A DNA stretch of 64,000 bases from VXYL01 sp965199945 (lineage in GTDB: Bacteria; Pseudomonadota; Gammaproteobacteria; Pseudomonadales; Azotimanducaceae). The stretch is from assembly GCA_965199945.1 (NCBI GenBank), contig OZ241354.1, positions 310,001-374,000 of the forward strand, written 5' to 3'. The notes below the pieces were generated by a model that was not told the DNA's origin, made no database searches, and worked only from the letters and a program-made list of their open reading frames with translations. The translations under genes and the position numbers were made by a program. Numbering within the stretch: position 1 is the first letter of the stretch; every line of letters starts with the position of its first letter. Shown here one piece after another: positions 61,167-64,000 of this stretch.

Positions 61167-64000
61167 CGCCGCGTATTCTCGTGTGCGCGTGGCGACAGCA
61201 TCCGCGCCAGATAATCGTAGCTCCCATCCCGCACTGGAAACAGGATGTGGCGGGCGGCGAAGCGTTCGATGTCCCAGCTGCCGTCGTCGTACTTGGGCTG
61301 CAAATCCTCGAACGGCGTGGCGGAGATGATGTAGGAGTCCAGGCGCACGTCGAGGGCGCTGGTGTGCGAGCGGGCCATCTCGCGTTCCAACTCGCCTAGG
61401 GTCTCGTGCAGCTGGGCCTTGTCGTCGTGGGCGTAGGCGGTGGCGTGGATCATGCCGTGGGGTTCGACGAAGACGATGCGTTGGGTGTTGGCGTCTTTCA
61501 GCCAGAGGATGAAGTCTGGGTAGAAGCCGCGGCGTTCGAAGAAGCCGATGCCTTGGGCGCGGCCTTGGTTGCGGAGCAGGAAGAGTTCTCTTTCTTGCGA
61601 GGGGCGCGCCCCTCGCGCACCCCCGCTGAGGGCTCCCCCTGCCAGCACGCCGTCTTTCTCTTGGCGGCAGAAGTCGCGCAGGTCTTCTACGAAGCGGCGT
61701 TCGCTTTCGTTCAGGGCTGGCGGCTTGGATGTGACTTTGGCGCTGCGCTGCACCAAGAGCGGCTGGTAGAGGTGGCGGTCGAAGTGGATGTTCGGCAGTT
61801 CGGCGGTCTCGCGTTGGTAGATGCGCTCGCCCTCTTCGATGAGCTGCAAGATGTCCTCGAGTAGCTGAACGTTGCGCCTTGCCGAATCGCCGTCGCTCTG
61901 CCCGGTTCTGGGAACGCGCACCACGTAGTCTTGAAAGTTGGCGTCCGTGTCGCGCACTTCGCTGTAGCGCATCCGCTTGCTGGCCCAGCGTTCCTGACGC
62001 AGCCGGTAGAAGCGGTCCATGTACTTCTTGGCGAGCGCGATCACGGCTTCCGAGAGGGCGGCGACGTCGGCTAGCGTCTTGGGCTCGACAAGGTTGTCCT
62101 CGGCGGCGAGCTCGAAGCACGGCGGATCGGTGGACTCGAATACCGCGCGGATGTCCTGCGGGGCGAAGGCGAGGTTCGGGTAGCCGCGCTGTTCGCGGTA
62201 GGCGAGCAGTTCCAAGTGGACGCGGTTCCAATCCACCAGTTGCAGGCTGGCGGGCGGAATGCGCCGATTGCGTCCGGCTTGTGCGCCTTCGTCCGCAAAT
62301 GCGCCGCTGGCGCTCTCGATGGACTGCGCTTGCAGCGACCGATCCAGAAACACCTCGGCACCGGCGAGGGGAGAGAGCGCCGTTGCCACCTCGTCCGCAA
62401 AGGCCGCGTTGTCCGGCACCCGCGGCACCAACAGGCCTTGGCGAAGGAACGCCTGGTTCGGGCGTATCGGCAGCGTCAGTTCCATCACGCCTTCGGTGTG
62501 CAGGTCCTCGCGTTGCAGATAGTCCTTGAACTGCGCCATGTAGTCGGCGCGGATGGCGAAGATGTTGAGCGTCTCCAAGAGGCCGATGTGCTCGGGATGC
62601 TTGCCGTCCAAGGCGCTGCTGCGTTTCAGGCCATGCCGCAGGCCGCGCAGGCGCACGCCGCGCCCGAACAGCTGGATGATCTGCGAACCTTCGCGGCGGC
62701 CGACGTTCATCAGCCCCATGCTGGAAACGCGCCAGGAGTTCCAGCCCTCCATGAACTTGCGGGCGCCCACCAGCACTTCGATGGTGGTGTCCGGCGTGTT
62801 GATGCTGTCGAAGAGGCCGTCCTGCACCGCCTCCTCCTGCATCAGTATTTCCGGCGCGCGCTCGGCCACCAGTTTGCGGAAGCTGCTGGCATCGCCGATG
62901 GTGACGACGCCGAAGTAATGCATGGCATTGTTCGCCTTCAGGCCGATCTCGCCGCTCGATCCGCGCACGAAGCCGAGGCGCAGCACGTCGTTGATGCCCG
63001 CGTGGAAGACGTCCCTGAGAATGTCTCGATACAGCGTTTCCGGCGACAGGCCCGAGTCGCGCAGCGAACCGAACCTGCCCTCGAAAACGTCTCGCCCGTC
63101 CGCGCGTTCCAAGCCGCTCTCTCCCGCCAGCAGACGGCGAATGCCGGCCAGCGCCCAGCCGCCTGGATTGTTCAGCACGCGGTGCAGAAAGCGCACCACG
63201 GTGAGCACGTCGCTCTGCTTGCGCCGGTTGCGGCTGTACACGGCGTTCACCGTGCCGCCGACGAACACCCACAGCGGGCGTTCCAAGTGGTAGGGGCGCA
63301 GGGCGTTCTTGTGCTCGGCGAACACCCGTTGCTGTTCGTAGAAGGCAAGCAGATTGCCGAGCAGCAAGCGGTCCGTGCGTTCCTCGGCATTCTCCGTTTT
63401 GTCTTCCGTGCCGAGCACATGGAACGGCGCGCTGGTGTCCTTCAAGTTCAGGATGTTGAAGTCCTTGCCGAAGCCGTCGCCGTGGAAGTAGCGGTAGGAG
63501 TAGTCGAAGGCGATGGCCTTGGCGTACTCGCGGGTGAGTTCCTCGTTGCGCGCGGCGGTGAGCGCTTGGCCGAAGGTGGCGCTGTACTCGAAGGTGAAAC
63601 CCGTCTCCGCCAGCGCGTCCCGGTAGCCGCGCCAGCGTTCGCCGCCGGAGCCCTTGTGGCCTTCGTCCACGAAGATCAGGTTGTTGCCCTCGAACGCCTC
63701 CACGGGAACGGAGAGGCCGCCGCCCTTCTTCACTTCCGTGAGCTTGGTGATTTCGATGACGCGCACGGCGTGTTCTTCCGCGCCGACGTGCAGGCCGCTT
63801 TCGCCGAGGTCGAAGCGGCGGCAGGGGATGCCGGAGAGGCGCATCTCCGCCAAGTGCTGTTCGCTCAAGCCCTCGTTGGGCGTTATGAGCAGGATGCTGT
63901 CCAGCGGCTTGCCGTGCGCCGCGTTGCCGCGCAGGAACTGGTGGTAGTTGAGGTGCAGCAGCAGCGTCTTGCCGCCACCCGTGGCGATCCAGAACGCCAG
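61163..64000 (-). CDS. type III restriction-like DEAD/DEAH helicase-nuclease (5' partial)
   Basis: The frame is open to the right edge, so the start lies outside. From the edge it reads Walker A (ATGGGKTLLLHLNYHQF), LLITPNEGLSEQHL, the DExH box (FVDEGHKGSGGE), FEYSATFGQAL (motif III), and LFGRGVRLRG (motif VI). The C-terminal part has a nuclease-like block (FYPDFILWLKDANTQRIVFVEPHG) in which the ExK is replaced by E-P-H. It is res-subunit-like and probably translocates on DNA. No Mod gene is in view. It is convergent with dgt by a 4-base overlap. Confidence 0.85.
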   Translation of the reverse strand: MAFWIATGGGKTLLLHLNYHQFLRGNAAHGKPLDSILLITPNEGLSEQHLAEMRLSGIPCRRFDLGESGLHVGAEEHAVRVIEITKLTEVKKGGGLSVPVEAFEGNNLIFVDEGHKGSGGERWRGYRDALAETGFTFEYSATFGQALTAARNEELTREYAKAIAFDYSYRYFHGDGFGKDFNILNLKDTSAPFHVLGTEDKTENAEERTDRLLLGNLLAFYEQQRVFAEHKNALRPYHLERPLWVFVGGTVNAVYSRNRRKQSDVLTVVRFLHRVLNNPGGWALAGIRRLLAGESGLERADGRDVFEGRFGSLRDSGLSPETLYRDILRDVFHAGINDVLRLGFVRGSSGEIGLKANNAMHYFGVVTIGDASSFRKLVAERAPEILMQEEAVQDGLFDSINTPDTTIEVLVGARKFMEGWNSWRVSSMGLMNVGRREGSQIIQLFGRGVRLRGLRHGLKRSSALDGKHPEHIGLLETLNIFAIRADYMAQFKDYLQREDLHTEGVMELTLPIRPNQAFLRQGLLVPRVPDNAAFADEVATALSPLAGAEVFLDRSLQAQSIESASGAFADEGAQAGRNRRIPPASLQLVDWNRVHLELLAYREQRGYPNLAFAPQDIRAVFESTDPPCFELAAEDNLVEPKTLADVAALSEAVIALAKKYMDRFYRLRQERWASKRMRYSEVRDTDANFQDYVVRVPRTGQSDGDSARRNVQLLEDILQLIEEGERIYQRETAELPNIHFDRHLYQPLLVQRSAKVTSKPPALNESERRFVEDLRDFCRQEKDGVLAGGALSGGARGARPSQERELFLLRNQGRAQGIGFFERRGFYPDFILWLKDANTQRIVFVEPHGMIHATAYAHDDKAQLHETLGELEREMARSHTSALDVRLDSYIISATPFEDLQPKYDDGSWDIERFAARHILFPVRDGSYDYLARMLSPRAHENTRR

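Overview
The window is a GC-rich chromosomal segment, most likely from a free-living or host-associated gammaproteobacterium. This rests on gene order: ubiE-ubiJ-ubiB are fused by 4-base overlaps, and yrbG-kdsC-lptC-lptA-lptB-rpoN is the classic gammaproteobacterial LPS-transport/sigma-54 locus. The many LLM-type, VOC, PhyH, TRAP-transporter and Rpn-family genes fit an uncultured marine-type genome, but no species can be named from the sequence.

Layout. 1-7.8 kb is a defence locus: a DUF1156 DNA methylase (5' end outside the window), an AAA_21 ATPase, remnants that may include a DUF4276 gene, an antiparallel HicB-HicA toxin-antitoxin pair, and a DUF499 ATPase that apparently starts at AUA. 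7.8-13.4 kb on the minus strand is a TRAP transporter operon (dctM, dctQ, dctP, tatT) led by a redoxin whose active-site codon is an in-frame UGA followed by a SECIS-like hairpin, i.e. a selenoprotein; an amidohydrolase lipoprotein and tRNA-Asn lie upstream. 13.6-19.4 kb holds an ankyrin protein, an acyl-CoA ligase/PanE-like/aldo-keto reductase run, a DUF433 protein and a CmcJ-like oxidoreductase.

19.5-32.9 kb is an island of secreted proteins: a cysteine-rich tandem-repeat protein with a stop codon in its signal peptide, a very large metzincin/TSP3/FG-GAP protein broken by one frameshift, a membrane-anchored partner, small metabolic genes, and an AT-richer HExxH metallopeptidase preceded by a degenerate copy of the repeat gene's 5' end. 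33.2-36.3 kb is the ubiquinone operon, followed by an IS-type transposase. 37.9-49.5 kb is mixed accessory metabolism with an orphan methylase and an Rpn-family nuclease. 49.7-54.6 kb is the yrbG-kdsC-lptCAB-rpoN core locus, lacking kdsD. 54.7-59.5 kb has a GST-like protein, an AAA ATPase and a TonB-dependent receptor. The window closes with a dGTPase translationally coupled to a 53-residue protein, convergent with a type III restriction-like helicase whose 5' end is outside the window.

The most notable items are the selenocysteine redoxin with its visible SECIS hairpin, the toxin-antitoxin pair inside the methylase/ATPase defence locus, and the duplicated 5' cassette shared by the repeat protein and the metallopeptidase.
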